Origin: Agrococcus beijingensis
Lineage (GTDB): Bacteria > Actinomycetota > Actinomycetes > Actinomycetales > Microbacteriaceae
Assembly: GCF_030758955.1 (NCBI RefSeq)
Contig: NZ_CP132360.1
Coordinates: 1,013,821 to 1,077,820 of the forward strand
Length of the DNA: 64,000 nucleotides
Direction of reading: 5' to 3'
Shown: in pieces, positions 16,247-25,905 of the stretch
Layout: every line of letters begins with the position of its first letter
Position numbering within the stretch: position 1 is the stretch's first letter
The notes under the pieces: generated by a model
The model's database searches: none
What the model was told of the DNA's origin: nothing
What the model saw: the letters and a program-made list of their open reading frames with translations, nothing else
Translations under genes and position numbers: made by a program

Positions 16247-16705
16247 TCAGCGCGCTGCGGCGCACTCGGCGCAGACGCCGAAGATGTCGACCACGTGCTC
16301 CGGCTCGACGAAGCCGTGCGCGGCCGCGACCCTTCCCGCCCACTGCTCCACGGCCGCGGCCTCGAGCTCGACGGTGCGGCCGCACGAGCGGCAGATCAGG
16401 TGGTGGTGGTGGGTCTTGGTGCAGGCGCGGTAGAGCACCTCGCCGCCGGACTGCAGCGCATCCGCCTCGCCGTCCGCCGCGAGCGCCGCGAGCGCCCGGT
16501 AGACCGTCGCCAGGCCGATGGTCGAGCCGCCGGCGCGCAACGACTGGTGCAGCGACTGCGCCGAGACGAACTCGTCGCTCGCGTCGAGCGCGGTGCGCAC
16601 CGCCTCGCGCTGCCGGGTCGTGCGGCGGGGGCCGGTCTCGACGACGGCGGCATCGCTCGGTCGGTGCTGGCTCGGTCGGTGCTGGCTCGGTCGGTCGTCG
16701 CTCAC
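16247..16705 (-). CDS. zur: Zinc uptake regulator Zur (Fur family)
   Basis: A 152-residue Fur-family repressor. An N-terminal SQHRPSQHRPS repeat precedes the winged helix (TTRQREAVRTALDASDEFVS, GLATVYRALAALAADGE). The metal sites are visible in the TKTHHHHLICRSCG segment and the C-terminal CAEC pair, which together give two CxxC-type structural zinc ligands. It is last in the znuA-znuC-znuB-znuB-zur operon with a GTGA overlap to the permease, which identifies zinc as the likely co-repressor. Autoregulation through the Zur-like box at 20392 is expected. Confidence 0.9.
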   Translation of the reverse strand: MSDDRPSQHRPSQHRPSDAAVVETGPRRTTRQREAVRTALDASDEFVSAQSLHQSLRAGGSTIGLATVYRALAALAADGEADALQSGGEVLYRACTKTHHHHLICRSCGRTVELEAAAVEQWAGRVAAAHGFVEPEHVVDIFGVCAECAAAR

Positions 16706-17532
16706 GGTGTCCTCGCCTCGATGGTGGCACGCGCCGGTGCGCGGCGCAGGCCCGCCGCCAGCCAGGCGAGCCCGTAGCAGGCCGCCGCGACCAGCGCGAT
16801 CGCGCCGCCGGCGGCCGCGTCGAGCCACCGCGACGCGAGCAGCCCCGCGACTCCCGAGAGGATGCCGATGGCGGGGGCGAGCAGCAGCATCCAGCGGAAG
16901 TCGCGCACGAGCAGTCGGGCGGCGGCGGCGGGCGCGACGATCAGCGCGACGCCCAGGATGGCGCCGACGACGGGCATGATCGCGACGACGGTCGCCGCCA
17001 TGAGGGCGAGCGACACGGCCTCCGGCACCCACGGCCGCAGGCCCGCCCGTCGGTAGCCCGGCTCGTCGACGCTCGAGAAGACCAGGTGGCGGCCGGCGAC
17101 CGCCCACACGCCCGCCGCGAGCACGAGCATGGCGCCCGTCAGCGCGAGGTCGGCCTCGGTCACCGCCAGCACCTGCCCGACCAGGAACGACTCCACGTCG
17201 ATCGGCAGCGGCGTGAGCGACTGCAGCATCGCGCCGAGCGCGAAGCCGGCGGTCAGCATGACACCGGATGCGACTGCCGGCCCCTGGGAGCGGATGCGCC
17301 CGATGCCGACGGCCACCGCGACGAGCGCGACCGCCGCGACCGCGGCGCCGAGCGGCACCGAGACGCCCAGCATCGCGGCGGCGACCGCGCCCGGGAAGGT
17401 GGCGTGCGTGAGCGACATGGTGAAGAAGGCGCGCTCGCGCAGCACCACCAGCACGCCGACCAGGCCGGCCAGCCCGCCCGCGAGCACGACCTCGACCATG
17501 GCGAGCTCGAAGAAGCCCAACTGCGCGCCCAT
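16702..17532 (-). CDS. znuB: Zinc ABC transporter permease (second ZnuB)
   Basis: A 276-residue ABC-3 family permease with about eight helices. The early motif FFTMSLTHATFPGAVAAAML corresponds to the conserved loop of ZnuB/MntB. It overlaps the other permease by one base (TGATG) at its start and zur by four at its end. Two non-identical permeases in tandem imply a heterodimeric channel, as in several actinobacterial Zn/Mn importers. Confidence 0.9.
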   Translation of the reverse strand: MGAQLGFFELAMVEVVLAGGLAGLVGVLVVLRERAFFTMSLTHATFPGAVAAAMLGVSVPLGAAVAAVALVAVAVGIGRIRSQGPAVASGVMLTAGFALGAMLQSLTPLPIDVESFLVGQVLAVTEADLALTGAMLVLAAGVWAVAGRHLVFSSVDEPGYRRAGLRPWVPEAVSLALMAATVVAIMPVVGAILGVALIVAPAAAARLLVRDFRWMLLLAPAIGILSGVAGLLASRWLDAAAGGAIALVAAACYGLAWLAAGLRRAPARATIEARTP

Positions 17533-18485
17533 CAGCCGGTCACCGCCTGCTCGTCCGCCTGACGCTGCTCGCCCGCACGACGCTGCTCGCCCGCACCGCT
17601 TCCGTCCACCGCACGGCCCCGCCGGCGCGCGCCCCGACCGCGCAGCGCGCCGACGCCGAGCGCCACCAGGTACCCCGCGATCATCGTGAGGGCCACGGTG
17701 GCGCCCGGGGCCGCATCCGCCCCCAGCACCGCCAGCTGCACGACCACCCACAGGCCGAGCCACCCGGTGACCGCGCCGAAGAGGATCGAGATGGCGACCG
17801 CGGCGGGCAGCGACCGCGTCAGGGCACGCGCGGCGGCGGTGGGCACGATGACCACGGCGAGCGCCAGCAGGGTGCCGACCGAGGCGGATGCGGCGACCAC
17901 GACGAGCGCGACGGCGACGGTGCCGATCGTCTCGAGCAGCACCACGTTCAGCCCCGCACGGCGGGCGCCGGCCGGGTCGAAGGCGGCGAAGAGCTGGCCG
18001 CGGGCGGTGGCGACGATCAGCGCGACGGCGAGCGCGATGAGCGCCACCGACAGCCACAGGTCGTCCCAGGTGATGGTGAGCAGCCGGCCGAAGAAGAAGT
18101 CGGTGAGGCTGCCGCCCGAGCCCCGCGAGCCGGAGACGAGCACGACGCCGAGCGAGAAGAAGGTGGTGAGCACGATCGCCACCGCGGTGTCGCGCGGCTG
18201 GCCCCGGCGGGCGATGAGCGACAGCACCACTGCGGCCACGAGGGCGGCGCCGAGCGCGCCGGGCATGAGCCCCGCAGCGCCGCCGAGCGCCGCGCCGATC
18301 GCGAGCCCGGGGAAGACCGCGTGGGTCAGCCCGTCGGTGGCGAACTCGAGGCGGCGCAGGTGCACGAGCACGCCGACCGTGCCGGCAGCGACGGCGAGCG
18401 CGATGAGCAGCAGCAGCGGCCGGCCCATGAACGGCACCGCGAACGGCGTGAAGGGGTCGAGCAGCGTCGGGAGCATGACGCTCAT
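17532..18485 (-). CDS. znuB: Zinc ABC transporter permease (first ZnuB)
   Basis: A 317-residue ABC-3 family permease. RRLEFATDGLTHAVFPGLAI is the family loop, and later helices include VALVVVAASASVGTLLALAV. It carries a C-terminal 45-residue Arg/Gln/Gly-rich cytoplasmic tail (EQRRAGEQRQADEQ) not seen in the sister permease. The ATG at 18485 overlaps the ATPase stop (ATGA); an ATG nine bases further in is possible. Confidence 0.9.
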   Translation of the reverse strand: MSVMLPTLLDPFTPFAVPFMGRPLLLLIALAVAAGTVGVLVHLRRLEFATDGLTHAVFPGLAIGAALGGAAGLMPGALGAALVAAVVLSLIARRGQPRDTAVAIVLTTFFSLGVVLVSGSRGSGGSLTDFFFGRLLTITWDDLWLSVALIALAVALIVATARGQLFAAFDPAGARRAGLNVVLLETIGTVAVALVVVAASASVGTLLALAVVIVPTAAARALTRSLPAAVAISILFGAVTGWLGLWVVVQLAVLGADAAPGATVALTMIAGYLVALGVGALRGRGARRRGRAVDGSGAGEQRRAGEQRQADEQAVTG

Positions 18486-19291
18486 CCGCGGTCGGTGCTT
18501 GCCGCGTCGTCGTCCTGCAGCAGGTGGTGGTGGTGCTCGGTGTGCTCGGCCTCGTGATGCTCGGTGGTGGCGAGGGTGTGGCCGTCGATCTCCATCACGT
18601 GGCTCGCGAAGGCCTCCTCGACGCGCTCGAGCGTCAGCACGCACTCGGTGAGGTCGAAGGCGATCTGCTCGCGGTTCACCAGCAGGGTGCGGTCGCACAC
18701 GGCGCGGGCGAGCTCGAGGTCGTGCGTGGTGATGATGAGGGCGACGCCGCGCGCCTTGAGCTGCCGGATCGTCTCGAGCAGCGCGTCGCGCGAGCCGCGG
18801 TCGAGGCCGTTGAAGGGCTCGTCGAGCAGCAGCAGGCGAGGCTCGCTGGCGAGCGCCCTGGCGAGCAGCCCGCGCTGGCGCTGGCCGCCGGAGAGGTCGC
18901 CGAAGCGGGTGCCGCGCAGCGCGGTGAGGCCGACGGTCTCGAGCGCCCCGGCGACCACCTGCCGGTCACGGCCGCCCGGCCAGCGCAGGCCGAGCCGCGG
19001 GGTGCGGCCCATCGCGACGACCTGCTCGAGCGTGACGGGGAACTGCGGGTCGATCTCGCTCGACTGCGGCAGCGTGCCGATCTCGCCGCGGCCGCTCGGC
19101 ACGCGGAAGACCCTCGCGTCGTGGTCGGCGAGCCCGAGGAGCCCGGCGAGCAGCGTCGACTTGCCGGCGCCGTTCGGCCCGATCAGCGCGACCGCCTCGC
19201 CGGCGGCCACCTCGAACGAGACGCCCGAGAGCACCGGGGCGCCGCCGTAGCCGAAGGCGGCATCGGCGATCTCGACCACGGCTGCGCTCAT
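18482..19291 (-). CDS. znuC: Zinc ABC transporter ATP-binding protein
   Basis: A 269-residue ATPase: Walker A GPNGAGKST near residue 40, Q-loop TLPQSSEID, signature LSGGQRQRGLLARAL, Walker B LLLLDEPFNGLD and the switch His in ITTHDLELA. The C-terminal 30 residues are His-rich (HHEAEHTEHHHH), a feature of zinc-handling systems. The ATG overlaps the znuA stop (ATGA). It energises uptake through the two permeases. Confidence 0.93.
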   Translation of the reverse strand: MSAAVVEIADAAFGYGGAPVLSGVSFEVAAGEAVALIGPNGAGKSTLLAGLLGLADHDARVFRVPSGRGEIGTLPQSSEIDPQFPVTLEQVVAMGRTPRLGLRWPGGRDRQVVAGALETVGLTALRGTRFGDLSGGQRQRGLLARALASEPRLLLLDEPFNGLDRGSRDALLETIRQLKARGVALIITTHDLELARAVCDRTLLVNREQIAFDLTECVLTLERVEEAFASHVMEIDGHTLATTEHHEAEHTEHHHHLLQDDDAASTDRG

Positions 19292-20337
19292 GTCAGCGAT
19301 CCCGGCACCGGCAGCGGCTCGGCGCCCCAGGCGGTCACGATGGCGGTGGTGTTGTGCACCATCGCGCCCAGGTAGGTGCCGGTCGGGCTGCCCTCGAGCC
19401 CGAGCGCATCGGCCGCGAGCGCCTGCTCGCCCTGCCGCAGCTCGACGCCGGCCTCGCGGGCGATCGTGGCGGCCAGCTGCGGGTCGATCGCGGTCTCGCT
19501 GAACACCACCCGGGTGCCGGTCTCGGCGATCTCGGCGACCAGCTCGTCGATGTGCGCCGCGCTCGCGCCCGCCGCGTCGTCGAGGCTCGGCAGCACCGTG
19601 CCGACGACCTGCACGTCGAACGCCCGCTCGAGGTAGCCGAAGGTGTCGTGCGTGGTGACGATCAGGCGCTCCTCGACCGGCACCTGCTCGATCGACGCGC
19701 GCATCCACGCCTCGAGCTCGACGAGCCGCTCGAGGTAGGCGTCGGCGGATGCGTCGAGGTCGATCGCGGGATCGGCGGCGGTCACGGCGTCGCGGATCGC
19801 CTCCGCCTGCGCGATCGCGTTCGCCGGGTCGTTCCACACGTGGGGGTCGACGTCGCCGTGATCGTGGCCGGTGTGGCCGTCGGCCGGCGCAGCCTCGTCG
19901 GCTGACTCGTCGGCAGCCTCGTCGGCGTGCGCATCGGCGGCGTGGTCGTGCCCCTCGTGCGGGTCGTCGTCAGCGGCCAGCAGGTCGAGCCCGAGCGAGG
20001 TGTCGACGAGCGTGCCCGCGAAGCCGGAGGCCTCGACGGTGCTGTCGAGCCAGGTCTCGAGGCCCGCACCGTTGACGATCAGCAGGTCGGCGGCCGCGAG
20101 CGCCGCGAGCGCCGAGGGGCCGGGGTCGAACGCATGGGCCGAGGCGCCGGCGCGCAGCAGGCTCGTGACCTCGGCCTGATCGCCGACGAGCTCGCGGGTG
20201 ATGTCGGCCAGCTGGGAGGTCGTGGCGACGATCTCGAGCCGGTCGTCGGCCGAGCCCGCCCCGGGGGCTGCCGCAGCGCATCCGCTCAGCACCAGCGCCA
20301 GCGCGCCGATCGCGCCGACGGTCGTGAGGGTTCGCAT
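19288..20337 (-). CDS. znuA: Zinc-binding lipoprotein ZnuA (ABC solute-binding protein)
   Basis: A 349-residue cluster A-I solute-binding protein. Signal peptide MRTLTTVGAIGALALVLSGC ends in a lipobox, so it is a lipoprotein on the outer face of the membrane. Metal ligands are expected at HAFDPG (near residue 69), the His in DVDPHVWNDPA and VTTHDTFGYLERAF, and Glu/Asp in FSETAIDP. A long His/Asp/Glu-rich loop (DPHEGHDHAADAHADEAADE, TGHDHGD) favours zinc over manganese. First gene of the operon; an AAGGAA site and the Zur-like box lie upstream. Confidence 0.93.
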   Translation of the reverse strand: MRTLTTVGAIGALALVLSGCAAAAPGAGSADDRLEIVATTSQLADITRELVGDQAEVTSLLRAGASAHAFDPGPSALAALAAADLLIVNGAGLETWLDSTVEASGFAGTLVDTSLGLDLLAADDDPHEGHDHAADAHADEAADESADEAAPADGHTGHDHGDVDPHVWNDPANAIAQAEAIRDAVTAADPAIDLDASADAYLERLVELEAWMRASIEQVPVEERLIVTTHDTFGYLERAFDVQVVGTVLPSLDDAAGASAAHIDELVAEIAETGTRVVFSETAIDPQLAATIAREAGVELRQGEQALAADALGLEGSPTGTYLGAMVHNTTAIVTAWGAEPLPVPGSLT

Positions 20338-20391
20338 GCGTTCCTTGTCCGAGCGCGACGCCGTGCCGCACGGAACGACGCTACGGCTAGA

Positions 20392-20406
20392 TGAGAACGA
20401 TTGTCA
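20392..20406. promoter_or_regulatory. Zur-box-like palindrome
   Basis: TGAGAACGATTGTCA is an imperfect 15-base palindrome of the Fur/Zur type in an AT-richer patch (ATGAGAACGATTGTCAAT), 55 bases upstream of the znuA start and 42 upstream of the divergent nadE. With zur itself in the operon it is the obvious operator. nadE could be co-controlled, but its own promoter lies 30 bases further on. Confidence 0.7.
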
Positions 20407-20435
20407 ATTTCGTGTGCGGCGGGCGATCGACGCCG

Positions 20436-20447
20436 TAGGCTCGCTCC
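20436..20447 (+). promoter_or_regulatory. Leaderless-type promoter -10 (TAGGCT)
   Basis: TAGGCT at 20436-20441 ends 6 bases before the nadE ATG at 20448. Confidence 0.55.
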
Positions 20448-21305
20448 ATGGAGCGAACCCCCCTGGGCACGGCCCAGCTGCAGATCATCACCGCGCTCGG
20501 CGTGCACCCCACCATCGACCCGCCCGCGGAGCTCGAGCGCCGCGTCGCCTTCCTGGTCGACTACCTCGAGGCCACGGGCGCGAAGGGGTTCGCGCTGGGC
20601 ATCTCGGGCGGCCAGGACTCCACGCTCGCCGGCCGCATGGCGCAGCTCGCCGTCGAGCGCCGCCGCGCCGCCGGCGCCGAGGCGCAGTTCGTGGCGGTGC
20701 GGCTGCCCTACGGCGTGCAGCACGACGAGGCGGATGCGCAGCTCGCGCTCGACTTCATCCGCGCGGACCGCGAGACCGTCGTCGACGTGAAGCCCGGCGT
20801 CGACGAGCTGGAGCGCGAGGTCGAGGCCGCCATCGGCGAGGTCGTCGACTACCACAAGGGCAACGTGAAGGCACGGGCGCGCATGGTCGTGCAGTACGCG
20901 ATCGCCGGCCAGCTCGGGCTGCTCGTGCTGGGCACCGACCACGCCGCAGAGGCGGTGACCGGCTTCTACACGAAGTACGGCGACGGCGGCGCCGACGTGC
21001 TGCCGCTGTCGGGGCTGACGAAGGGCCAGGGCAAGCAGCTGCTGCGCCAGCTCGAGGCGCCCGACCGGCTGTGGCAGAAGGAGCCGACCGCCGACCTGCT
21101 CGACGGCAAGCCGGGCCAGGCCGACGAGGTCGAGCTGGGGCTCTCCTACGAGGAGATCGACGCGTTCCTCGAGGGCCGCGAGGTGGCCCCCGAGGTCGCG
21201 CAGGAGATCGTCAGCCACTACCACCGCACCGAGCACAAGCGGCGGATGCCCGTGGGGCCGGCCGACGAGTGGTGGCGGCCGGTCGCGGGGCCGATCTTCG
21301 ATTAG
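20448..21305 (+). CDS. nadE: NH3-dependent NAD+ synthetase
   Basis: A 285-residue ammonia-dependent enzyme of the E. coli/B. subtilis length class, without the glutaminase domain of mycobacterial NadE. The PP-loop is [17 protein letters not shown] near residue 46; later motifs are [35 protein letters not shown] and [10 protein letters not shown]. It amidates nicotinate adenine dinucleotide to NAD+ at the end of NAD biosynthesis in the cytoplasm. Its stop overlaps the convergent E2 stop by 3 bases. Confidence 0.96.
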   Translation: MERTPLGTAQLQIITALGVHPTIDPPAELERRVAFLVDYLEATGAKGFALGISGGQDSTLAGRMAQLAVERRRAAGAEAQFVAVRLPYGVQHDEADAQLALDFIRADRETVVDVKPGVDELEREVEAAIGEVVDYHKGNVKARARMVVQYAIAGQLGLLVLGTDHAAEAVTGFYTKYGDGGADVLPLSGLTKGQGKQLLRQLEAPDRLWQKEPTADLLDGKPGQADEVELGLSYEEIDAFLEGREVAPEVAQEIVSHYHRTEHKRRMPVGPADEWWRPVAGPIFD

Positions 21306-22588
21306 TCGAGCAGCAGCGCCGGCTCCTCCAGGATCGACGCCACGTCGGCCACGAACCGGCTGATCACGTCGCCGTCGATCGCGCGGTGGTCGAACGAGCC
21401 GCCCACGGTCGTCACCCAGCGCGGCCGCACCTCGCCGTCGACGACCCACGGCTTCTGCCGGATCGTGCCGAGCGCGATGATGCCCGTCTCGCCCGGGTTC
21501 AGGATCGGCGTGCCGGTGTCCATGCCGAACACGCCGATGTTCGTGATCGTGAAGGTGCCGTGCTGCATCTCGGCCGGCTGCGTCCTGCCCTCGCGCGCCG
21601 TCGTCGTCAGCTGCTGCAGCGCCCGCGCGAGCTCGAGCAGCGTCATGTCCTGCGCGTCCTTGATGTTGGGCACCAGCAGCCCGCGCGGCGTCGCGGCGGC
21701 GATGCCGAGGTTGACGTAGTGGTGCACGACGAGCTCGTCGCCCGTGAACGTCGAGTTGATCTGCGGGGAGCGCCGGATGGCCCAGAGGATCGCCTTCGCC
21801 ATGATCAGCAGCGGCGAGACCTTCACGTCGGCGAAGTCCGCCGAGGCCTTCAGCCGCTTCACGAACTCCATCGTGCGGGTCGCGTCGACGTCGGTGAACA
21901 CCGACACGTGCGGCGCGGTGAAGGCCGACTCGACCATCCCCTGCGCGATCACCTTGCGCACGCCCTTGACCGGGATCCGCTCCTCGCGGCCGCCCGCCCA
22001 CTCGGGCGTGGCCAGGTTGCGGAACACGCTGGCCTGCTGCGCCGCCTGCACGACGTCGTCGCGCGTCACCTCGCCGGCGAGGCCGGTGCCGGCGAGCGAG
22101 ACGAGGTCGACCCCCAGATCCTTCGCGAGCTTGCGGGTCGGGGGCTTCGCGATCACCGGGCCGGCGGATGCGGCGGGCACCGAGGCGGGCCGCACCGGTC
22201 CGTCCGGGGCCGGCACGGAGCGCACCGTGTGCGGCTTCCGACGTCGGGTCTCCGCTCCCCCGCGGACGCCGTAGCCGACGAGGACCGCGCCGCCGTCCTC
22301 CTCCTTGTCGACGGTGCCGGCCGTGTCACGGGTGGTCTCGACCGCATCCGCCCCACCGCCGGAGACGCGGATGATCGGGGTGCCGACCTCGACGGTCTGC
22401 CCCTCCTCGACCAGCAGCTCCTCGACGGTGCCGTCGAACGGGCTCGGCAGCTCGACGAGCGACTTGGCCGTCTCGACCTCGAGCAGCACGTCGTTGACGG
22501 CCACCGTGTCGCCGGGCTTCACGCGCCAGGTGACGATCTCGGCCTCGGTCAGGCCCTCGCCCGGATCGGGAAGGTTGAACTCCTGCAT
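21302..22588 (-). CDS. 2-oxoacid dehydrogenase E2, dihydrolipoamide acyltransferase
   Basis: A 428-residue E2. The lipoyl domain has the lipoylated Lys in [15 protein letters not shown] near residue 44; a linker of about 60 residues follows; the peripheral-subunit-binding domain is [18 protein letters not shown]; the catalytic domain ends with [14 protein letters not shown] bearing the active His. A single lipoyl domain and the E1alpha/E1beta neighbours suit a branched-chain 2-oxoacid dehydrogenase, supplying branched acyl-CoA primers for iso/anteiso fatty acids. A pyruvate role cannot be excluded. 23 bases after E1beta, same operon. Confidence 0.9.
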   Translation of the reverse strand: MQEFNLPDPGEGLTEAEIVTWRVKPGDTVAVNDVLLEVETAKSLVELPSPFDGTVEELLVEEGQTVEVGTPIIRVSGGGADAVETTRDTAGTVDKEEDGGAVLVGYGVRGGAETRRRKPHTVRSVPAPDGPVRPASVPAASAGPVIAKPPTRKLAKDLGVDLVSLAGTGLAGEVTRDDVVQAAQQASVFRNLATPEWAGGREERIPVKGVRKVIAQGMVESAFTAPHVSVFTDVDATRTMEFVKRLKASADFADVKVSPLLIMAKAILWAIRRSPQINSTFTGDELVVHHYVNLGIAAATPRGLLVPNIKDAQDMTLLELARALQQLTTTAREGRTQPAEMQHGTFTITNIGVFGMDTGTPILNPGETGIIALGTIRQKPWVVDGEVRPRWVTTVGGSFDHRAIDGDVISRFVADVASILEEPALLLD

Positions 22589-22611
22589 CGGTGCTCCTCG
22601 CCTCGTGCGTG

Positions 22612-23658
22612 TCAGTAGGCCAGCGCGCGATCGACCGCGTCGAGCACGCGGTCGGCGTCGGGCAGGTAGATGTCCTCGAGCTGCGCGGGCGGGAACGGGG
22701 CGTCGAACCCCGACACCCGCAGCACCGGCGCCTCGAGCGAGTAGAAGGCGCGCTCGGCGATCGTCGCGGCGACCTCGCTGCCGACCGACACGTGGCCGGG
22801 GGCCTCCTGCGCGACGACCACGCGGCCGGTGCGTCGAGCAGACTCGACCAGCGGCGCCCAGTCGATCGGCGAGAGCGAGCGCAGGTCGACGACCTCGCAG
22901 CTCGTGCCCTCCGACTCGGCGATCTGGGCGGCCTGCAGCAGCACGTGCACCATGGCGCCGTGCCCGATGAGCGTCACGTCGGTGCCCGGCCGCGCGACGA
23001 CCGCATCGTGCAGGCCGGCGGTCGGCGCGGGCCGCACCTCGCCCTTCGACCAGTACTTCGACTTCGGCTCGAGGAAGATGACGGGATCGTCGCTCTCGAT
23101 CGCCTGCCGCAGCATCCAGTGCGCGTCGTTGGCGGTCGAGGGGCTCACCACGCGCAGGCCCGCGGTGTGGGCGAAGTAGGCCTCGGGGCTCTCCTGGTGG
23201 TGCTCGACGGCGCCGATGTGGCCGCCGTAGGGGATGCGGATCACGACGGGCATGCGCACGGCGCCGCGGTGGCGGGCGGTCATCTTCGCGAGCTGCGAGA
23301 CGATCTGGTCGAAGCCGGGGTAGACGAAGCCGTCGAACTGGATCTCGATCACCGGCCGGTAGCCGCGCATCGCGAGACCGATGGCGGTGCCGATGATGCC
23401 CGACTCGGCGAGCGGGGTGTCGAGCACGCGGCGGTCGCCGAACTCGGCCTGCAGCCCGTCGGTGATGCGGAAGACGCCGCCGAGCGGGCCGATGTCCTCG
23501 CCCATCAGCAGCACCTTGTCGTCGGCGCGCATGGCCTCGCGGAGCGCCGAGTTGAGCGCCTTCGCGATGGGCATGGTGATGGATGCGGTGCGCGCGCCGG
23601 CCGCGCCGGTCGCGTTCGGCTCGGCCGCGCCGGGCTCGATCACGGTCTCGCTGCTCAT
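22612..23658 (-). CDS. 2-oxoacid dehydrogenase E1 beta subunit
   Basis: A 348-residue transketolase-type beta subunit: [60 protein letters not shown] and the C-terminal [20 protein letters not shown]. With E1alpha it forms the ThDP-dependent alpha2beta2 decarboxylase. The ATG overlaps the E1alpha stop (ATGA). The N-terminal 25 residues are an Ala-rich extension. Confidence 0.92.
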   Translation of the reverse strand: MSSETVIEPGAAEPNATGAAGARTASITMPIAKALNSALREAMRADDKVLLMGEDIGPLGGVFRITDGLQAEFGDRRVLDTPLAESGIIGTAIGLAMRGYRPVIEIQFDGFVYPGFDQIVSQLAKMTARHRGAVRMPVVIRIPYGGHIGAVEHHQESPEAYFAHTAGLRVVSPSTANDAHWMLRQAIESDDPVIFLEPKSKYWSKGEVRPAPTAGLHDAVVARPGTDVTLIGHGAMVHVLLQAAQIAESEGTSCEVVDLRSLSPIDWAPLVESARRTGRVVVAQEAPGHVSVGSEVAATIAERAFYSLEAPVLRVSGFDAPFPPAQLEDIYLPDADRVLDAVDRALAY

Positions 23659-24791
23659 GCGTCGCCTCCGAACGCCGCCTCGAACGCCGCCAGCGCCCGC
23701 TTCTGGTCGACCATCAGCGGGTGCGGGTCGCTGTAGACGTGGTCGAAGATGTCGTCGCTGATGGCCGTGCCGGCAGCGAGCGTCTGCCGCCGCATGTCGG
23801 CGGCGAGGTCGGCTGCCTGCTGCTCCTGCTCGGCGAACGCGGCGTCGTCGACGCCCTGCGCGCGCAAGTGGGCGGCGAGCCGGGCGATCGGGTCGCGGCG
23901 CTGCCACGCCTCCTCCTCCTCGCGCGGGCGGTAGCGGGTGGGGTCGTCGCTCGTGGTGTGCGCGCCCATCCGGTAGGTGTCGGCCTCGATGTAGCCGGGC
24001 GTGCCCTGCCGGGCCGCGTCGAGCATCCGCCGGGTCACCGCGAACGACGCGAGCGGGTCGTTGCCGTCGACCCATGCGGCGTCGAGCCCGAACCCGCGGG
24101 CGCGCTCGTGCAGCGGGAAGCGGCTCTGGCGCGTCGAGGGCACCGAGATCGCCCACTTGTTGTTCTGCACGAAGAAGACGATCGGCGCCGCGTAGCTCGC
24201 GGCGAAGACGAGGCCCTCGCTGGCGTCGCCCTGACTGGCCGCGCCGTCGCCGTAGAAGGCCATCACGGCCTCGTCGGTCTCGGAATCGCCTGTGCCGCAC
24301 CTGCCGTCGAAGCCGATGCCCATCGCGTAGCCGGTCGAGTGCAGCGCGTGGGTGGCGATGACGAGCGAGTAGATGCGCATGCCCTGCGTCTCGAGCGGGT
24401 TCCAGCCGCCGTGCACCGCGCCGCGGAACACGTCGATGATCTGGTTCATCGTCACGCCGCGGTGCAGGGCGATGAGGTGCTCGCGGTAGCTGGGGAAGAG
24501 CGTGTCCTGCTCGCGCGCGGCCCAGGCGGCGCCGACCTGCGCGCCCTCCTGGCCGATCGACGGCACCCACAGGCCCAGCTTGCCCTGCCGCTGCAGGTGC
24601 CCGGCCTCGATGTCGAAGCGGCGCGTGCGCACCATCTCGCCGTGCATCGCCAGCCGGTCGGCGGTCGAGAGCTCGCGGGCGAGCTCGTGCCACTCGGCGT
24701 TCGCGTCGGACTCCACGAGCGCGCCGGCCGCATCGAGCAGGCGGATGGGCTCGGTCGCGCCGAGCGCGCCCGTCACCTCGGTCGCGCTCAC
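23655..24791 (-). CDS. 2-oxoacid dehydrogenase E1 alpha subunit
   Basis: A 378-residue subunit. The ThDP/Mg motif is [20 protein letters not shown], continuing through [20 protein letters not shown]; the phosphorylation-loop-like [19 protein letters not shown] follows. The heterotetrameric branched-chain type has this form. GTG start ([10 protein letters not shown]) overlaps the stop of the HisC-like gene (GTGA), so the aminotransferase and E1 are co-translated. Confidence 0.92.
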   Translation of the reverse strand: MSATEVTGALGATEPIRLLDAAGALVESDANAEWHELARELSTADRLAMHGEMVRTRRFDIEAGHLQRQGKLGLWVPSIGQEGAQVGAAWAAREQDTLFPSYREHLIALHRGVTMNQIIDVFRGAVHGGWNPLETQGMRIYSLVIATHALHSTGYAMGIGFDGRCGTGDSETDEAVMAFYGDGAASQGDASEGLVFAASYAAPIVFFVQNNKWAISVPSTRQSRFPLHERARGFGLDAAWVDGNDPLASFAVTRRMLDAARQGTPGYIEADTYRMGAHTTSDDPTRYRPREEEEAWQRRDPIARLAAHLRAQGVDDAAFAEQEQQAADLAADMRRQTLAAGTAISDDIFDHVYSDPHPLMVDQKRALAAFEAAFGGDA

Positions 24792-25846
24792 TGCAGCGCC
24801 TGGATCGCCCGCGCCGCGGCGAGGATGTGGTCGTCGGCCTCGGCCTCGCCGACGGAGATGCGGGTGCCGTCGGCGAACACCTTCGCGACGATGCGGTTGG
24901 CGAAGAGGATGTCGTGGATGGCGTCCTCCTGGCCGGGCTTCGAGGGGATCCAGAAGAAGTTGCCGTGCGGCTTCGGGGTGCGCACGCCGGCGTCGACGAG
25001 CCGCTGCCACAGCGCGTCGCGGCGGTCGGCCAGCACCTCGATGCGCGCGAACGTCTCGCCGACGTGCTCGAGCGCGGCGATCGCGGCCGAGGAGGCGAGC
25101 GCCGTCTGCGAGAGGGGCACGCCGGTGAGGTCTGCGCCTCGCAGAACCCCCGGGTCGCCGACCGCGTAGCCGACGCGGAGGCCCGCGAGCCCATGCGCCT
25201 TCGAGAAGGTGCGCAGCACGACGAGGTTGTCGTGCTGGCGCTGGAGGGCGATGCCGTCGGCCGTGGGCTCGCGCACGAACTCGATGTATGCCTCGTCGAG
25301 CATGACCAGCACATCTGCGGGGACCCGCGCCAGGAAGGCATCCAGCTCGGCCTTGCCGACGATCGTGCCGGTGGGGTTGTTGGGGCTGCAGACGATCACG
25401 GCGCGCGTGCGCTCGGTGATGGCCGCGGCCATCGCGTCGAGGTCGTGCGCGTGGTCGGCGTCGACGGGCACCTCGACGGGCGTCGCACCGCCGGTGCGGA
25501 CGAACAGCGGGTAGGCGTCGAACGAGCGCCAGGCATAGACGACCTCGTCGCCCGGGCCCGCGACCGCGTGGATCAGCTGCTGCAGCAGCGAGGCGGAGCC
25601 GTCGCCGATCAGGATGCGCTCGACGCCGACGCCCAGCTCCTCCGCGAGCGCGGCGCGCAGGTCGGGAGCGCCCGGCCGCGGGTAGCGGTTGACGCGCAGC
25701 GCCTCGCGCCGCACCGCCTCGACGACGGCAGGCAGCGGCGGGAAGGGGTTCTCGTTGCTCGAGAGCTTGAACCCGCCCTCGGGCGCGGGGCGCCCCTGCT
25801 GGTAGGGAGGAACAGCTGCAATCTCAGGTCGAAGTCGCGCGGTCAC
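24788..25846 (-). CDS. hisC: HisC-type aminotransferase (histidinol-phosphate or aromatic)
   Basis: A 352-residue class I/II PLP aminotransferase: FKLSSNENPFPPLP, GDGSASLLQQLIHAVAG, CSPNNPTGTI, VMLDEAYIEF and the PLP-Lys in RTFSKAHGLAGLRVGYA. Sequence style fits histidinol-phosphate transaminases, but these overlap with aromatic and other 2-oxoacid aminotransferases. Being first in the operon with the branched-chain-type dehydrogenase and far from other his genes, it may provide 2-oxoacids for that complex. GTG start set by TAGCCT. Confidence 0.82.
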   Translation of the reverse strand: MTARLRPEIAAVPPYQQGRPAPEGGFKLSSNENPFPPLPAVVEAVRREALRVNRYPRPGAPDLRAALAEELGVGVERILIGDGSASLLQQLIHAVAGPGDEVVYAWRSFDAYPLFVRTGGATPVEVPVDADHAHDLDAMAAAITERTRAVIVCSPNNPTGTIVGKAELDAFLARVPADVLVMLDEAYIEFVREPTADGIALQRQHDNLVVLRTFSKAHGLAGLRVGYAVGDPGVLRGADLTGVPLSQTALASSAAIAALEHVGETFARIEVLADRRDALWQRLVDAGVRTPKPHGNFFWIPSKPGQEDAIHDILFANRIVAKVFADGTRISVGEAEADDHILAAARAIQALQ

Positions 25847-25858
25847 CGCCTCAGGCTA
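25847..25858 (-). promoter_or_regulatory. Leaderless-type promoter -10 (TAGCCT)
   Basis: TAGCCT on the minus strand (25853-25858) ends 6 bases before the GTG of the HisC-type gene, the head of the E1/E2 operon. Confidence 0.55.
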
Positions 25859-25893
25859 TTGCGAGTCTCGGCGTCGGAGAGGCATGGAGGTGC

Positions 25894-25905
25894 GAGAATC
25901 CGGCC
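25894..25905 (+). promoter_or_regulatory. Leaderless-type promoter -10 (GAGAAT)
   Basis: GAGAAT at 25894-25899 ends 6 bases before the ATG at 25906. With the opposite TAGCCT at 25853 it forms a compact divergent promoter pair. Confidence 0.5.
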
